This document shows, in pieces, positions 60,961-64,000 of a stretch of 64,000 nt of DNA. Each line of letters begins with the position of its first letter. Position 1 is the stretch's first letter. The notes under the pieces are model-generated. The model saw only the letters and a program-made list of their open reading frames with translations. It had not been told where the DNA came from and did no database searches. Source of the DNA: Erigeron canadensis (lineage: Eukaryota > Streptophyta > Magnoliopsida > Asterales > Asteraceae); contig NC_057767.1 in NCBI RefSeq assembly GCF_010389155.1, forward strand, positions 8,105,765-8,169,764, read 5' to 3'. The position numbers and the translations under genes were made by a program.

Positions 60961-62049
60961 AAGTTGAAGTCCATTCCTAAAATTTTGCTAAAAAATAGCT
61001 TAGTTGGCACAATTTAACCCCTTTCATTCATTAAATTTAGTTTTAAAAAATTATTTATGACGTAAACAATGATTATTTATTAATAATATCAATTATCAAT
61101 TAATTAAACTATAAAAAACATGTACGTCCATCTCAAGATGTTAAATTGGCATTTTTAGTATATGATTGAAAAAAAGAAAATAAACAAGAATCTTCAATGT
61201 ATCTAATCGATCGGTTCTTGATTCTCACCCATAAACTAATACACATAACAAACTTTTCACTTGATCCATATATATCTACTTCATATATATCATTTACAGG
61301 TCAATTATCTTGAAAATGAAACATGGAATATAATGCATGTATTATGTATTAACATCTAAAAATCTAATCTCTTATTCTTCATACATAGGTTTTTTAAAAG
61401 GTCGAACATTAGATGGTTGTTAAAACGCCAAGTTCTATACGGTGTCATTTCCTATCCCCCTCCCCAATCCCAATCCCCTTTGGGGAATAAAATTACATCT
61501 TCATACCCGTCCCCATACCCAGTCAAATAAGAGATTTCTCGGTCAAATCGGGTTCGGATATCAGATTTCCCACCGGGTACAAATATTTTTGCCATCCCTA
61601 CATGTATGTGTATGATAAAATCATATGATATTTCTAAACTTCTGATGCATTCGTGTTTTCACGTTTAACATTACATCCCGACTGTTTTTATTACAATTAG
61701 TTATCATAATACTACCCAGGTAGTCATTCGGGTCCTTAATCTAGTCATATATAAGAAACTTTGGTTTAACTGTAGGCAATATTGTACCAAATAATAAAAT
61801 CAATTAAATAACTTATAAAATTTAACAATGTCAAATGTTAGAATAGATCTAATCACATATTATCTAATTCCATTTTATTATCACCTAATAAATTTTGAAT
61901 TTACATAACAAAAAACCATATATTCGTATTCAATAGATCTTTCATTGTTTATTAACATCTTCAAGATCCATTGATGATGACCAATGGAGATGATGATGAT
62001 GACGGAAGCAACAATGGTTGTACCATATCGATTGAAACGTGGTGGTGAC
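60961..62049. other. AT-rich intergenic DNA
   Basis: No gene or bounded element was recognised. A GC-richer 'cccctccccaatcccaatcccc' type stretch near 61458 looks like a dispersed repeat fragment. Confidence 0.5.
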
Positions 62050-62109
62050 CTGAAAACAGTGGTGGTGGTGGTGGTTATGGTTCTGCTACTGATAGTGAGT
62101 GAGGCAGAG

Positions 62110-62162
62110 GTGTGTGTGTGGGGGGGAGAGGGTGGTGGGGTGGGGTGGGGGGGGGGGGGGGG
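62110..62162 (+). repeat. G-rich tract with G-quadruplex potential
   Basis: A (GT)n run passes into GGTGGGG words and then a run of about 19 G. Four or more G runs are closely spaced. The Pro/Thr-rich frame read on the minus strand here is an artefact of the low-complexity DNA. Confidence 0.8.
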
Positions 62163-62744
62163 ATTAGTAAAAGATGGTAAACGGGTGAGATAATGTGCCA
62201 AATATCAATAATACTCATCTGCGTGTTTTTTTCTTTTTTAACATGGATCGTTGATTGCTTTTGATATAAGAGCTAAGATTTAACCCTTAAGTCTCACCGA
62301 TTTTAATAGTTTTATATGATTACAACTCTTAAAAAGAAAGTAGCATTAACTAATTAAAACTTTTAAAAGTCAAACCTCTCAAATATATGTTACTCGAATG
62401 TTGAAACGCTCAAACCCGACCTTCCACATAAAAATCCTTTGAACCTCACAAACCTCACCACCTAAACCTTTCAAAAACACACAAACCTCTCAAATATTTT
62501 CTCGTAAAACTATAAAAGTTAATTCTCACACTTTCAATTTCTATTTAATGTCAATAAAAAACTATTATTATGCAAAGAGAAGATATAAAGAAATAATATC
62601 TAGAATAACAAATTTTAGCACAGATCATATATATTCTACCCAGATCTTTAGTGTAAAGATTGTAATATAGTTGAAAAAATTTCACGCCGATTACAGTCAT
62701 CCGAAACATACATTATAAATATCTTATCAACAAAGACCGAGCCA

Positions 62745-62933
62745 TCAATTCTCGCTTCGTAATGTTTTTGGTGCAATCACACAAGATCTGTTGTTGAGAT
62801 ACACCCACAAACTATAGGCCAAGAAAGAACCAAAAGAAAAAATGACCCAACGCTTCGAAGAAGACATTGCATCAGTAGCTCTATAGATCAATGCCTTCGA
62901 GTTGTGATTGGATTTTCGAACCAAGCCTGCCAT
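62745..62933 (-). CDS. Possible small protein of 62 codons, one membrane segment
   Basis: The frame begins MAGLVRKSNHNSKALIYRAT, has a candidate membrane helix (RWVIFSFGSFLAYSLWVYL, about residues 28-46) and ends in a basic tail (IAPKTLRSEN). The ATG has a good plant context (GAGATGGC). Composition is more protein-like than neighbouring frames. No family is recognised. It could be a short membrane-anchored host protein or the remnant of a larger gene. An exact 28 bp inverted repeat starts just upstream of its ATG. Confidence 0.35.
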   Translation of the reverse strand: MAGLVRKSNHNSKALIYRATDAMSSSKRWVIFSFGSFLAYSLWVYLNNRSCVIAPKTLRSEN

Positions 62934-62937
62934 CTCA

Positions 62938-63866
62938 ATTTACTCTTCCCACACTTTTAGTTTTGATTGAACGGATCTTCGTAAACCACGTAGACGTCAT
63001 AACTTTTGAAACTTAAAATTGTAAACCATTTTGGTTGGCAATAATTATTAAAACCCCACATTATTTCAAATATAAATGGAAACGTGATTTAATTATTTAA
63101 AGAGTTATCAACACAAATCGTCCCTGTAGTTTACCCAAATAGTCATGTTTTATCTATAAAAATCAATAATGTCATCGGATGTCTTTTATAGGAGGATAAG
63201 GTTCGTATTTCGTTAATTAACATGTTGACCGTCATCTTACCTCCATTAACATCTCCATGTGCCTTCCGCGTGCCCTCCACGTGTTTAGTCAAAAAAACTA
63301 AACACAAACTTTATCTTTCTATAAGGGACTGTCAGTATCGTTATTAACGTTATTAATTGTATTCTGGGATGAAACATGACTACTTGGGTAAACTATTAGG
63401 ACGATTTTTTGTCATCAGACTTTTGGAACTTCAAATTGTAAACTAACTTGGTGGCCAATAAATATCCAAAATTCTAAACCCCACATATTATTTCAAAATA
63501 AAAGTGGAAACGTGATTTAATATTTTAATTATTTCAAAGGATACCAGTATACCGCGCTTTTAAATAATTGAAAGTGAAATTCTCAATTAAATATGCAGCC
63601 AAATAAATCAAGTTTGACTTTTGTAAACTTGGGTAGTGATAAACTACCAATTCACAACATTAAGTATTCAAAGCTGGCATCTAATTTTAAAAGTGAACCT
63701 CCCAATATTTAATTGAGACTCGCATATGGCCTTTTTAAACCTCGTAAATGTGTAACTCTTACGAAGACTTAAGACTTGTAAAACATTTTGGTCAGTCAAA
63801 TTTGTAAACTTTTGGATTAAGTTAATCCAAAGGTTTAAAACTAAAAGTGTGGGAAGAGTAAATTAA
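62938..63866. repeat. 28 bp perfect inverted repeat pair
   Basis: AATTTACTCTTCCCACAC..., continuing TTTTAGTTTT, begins near 62938. Its exact reverse complement lies near 63839-63866. The roughly 870 bp between holds a MITE and a repeated 'cacatt..aatggaaacgtgattta' block (63050-63095 and 63480-63520). Confidence 0.75.
63115..63407. mobile_element. Foldback MITE, 293 bp
   Basis: The left arm AAATCGTCCCTGTAGTTTAC and the right arm, reversed, AAATCGTCCTAATAGTTTAC extend over about 36 bp each with a few mismatches. The interior has no coding sequence. Target duplications are not clear. Confidence 0.7.
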
Positions 63867-64000
63867 AACTTAAATGTTTTTTTGAACTAAACTAAAGGCA
63901 TTTAGTGGGACACTTTAATAGTATATACTTATTTCTTGTACAAATTATACGTACTTGTTTCCTTGCATCCAGATTATTTGACCTATTGCACGATCTAATT

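Noticed and set aside
61881..62201. Minus-strand frame of 106 codons with Pro and Thr runs
   Set aside because: It reads through G-rich and GGT-rich low-complexity DNA; no domain or gene structure supports it.

Overview
This is an AT-rich stretch of plant nuclear DNA. It holds one convincing host gene with eight GT-AG exons, buried in dense, nested transposable elements. The chromovirus, Tat-type and LINE remnants and the abundance of Helitrons point to a eudicot. Repeat style (long TGTAACACCCC-type LTRs, Helitron hairpins followed by CTAG) suggests Asteraceae, but that part is recollection, not proof. No operon, CRISPR array, rRNA or tRNA gene was found.

Layout. 1-11 kb: intergenic DNA with Helitron ends and remnants, a bounded hAT-type MITE (6844-7292), a 2.8 kb minus-strand Helitron (7929-10709) and a decayed coding-like fragment near 5.3-5.6 kb. 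11.3-12.3 kb: LINE 3' remnant, minus strand. 12.76-16.30 kb: RRS1 homologue (ribosome biogenesis regulatory protein), 8 exons, 334 codons. 16.3-20.4 kb: gene-poor DNA with a SINE-like unit. 20.4-28 kb: a train of Helitrons placed end to end, including two 818 bp members of one family. 29.0-29.8 kb: a MULE-type element with 9 bp target duplications, filled with an AGCTGACC minisatellite. 30-47.8 kb: a decayed Ty3/gypsy chromovirus (Tekay/Del-like). Its two LTR-like ends (ending at 35350 and 47764) have each been hit by different later insertions, so each end shows the empty site of the other. Two solo LTRs with 5 bp target duplications lie at 30337-33132 and 40799-43198. 47.9-61 kb: a repeat domain rich in AATCAAATTTGATT palindromes, interrupted by a non-autonomous Tat-like retrotransposon (50673-57786) on the minus strand. 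That element has gag and protease remnants, no visible RT or integrase, and an intron-containing antisense ORF. A small complete TRIM-like LTR element (58014-59612) on the plus strand shares its termini, primer site and polypurine tract. 61-64 kb: intergenic DNA with a foldback MITE, a G-run and one small possible ORF.

The only gene likely to serve the cell is RRS1. Everything else reads as the record of successive transposition. Target-site duplications, Helitron A/T junctions and paralogous empty sites allow several insertions to be bounded and ordered directly from the sequence. I did not find a clearly new functional system. The strongest candidates for something unusual are the Tat-like element paired with the TRIM that has the same ends, and the MULE built around a tandem repeat.
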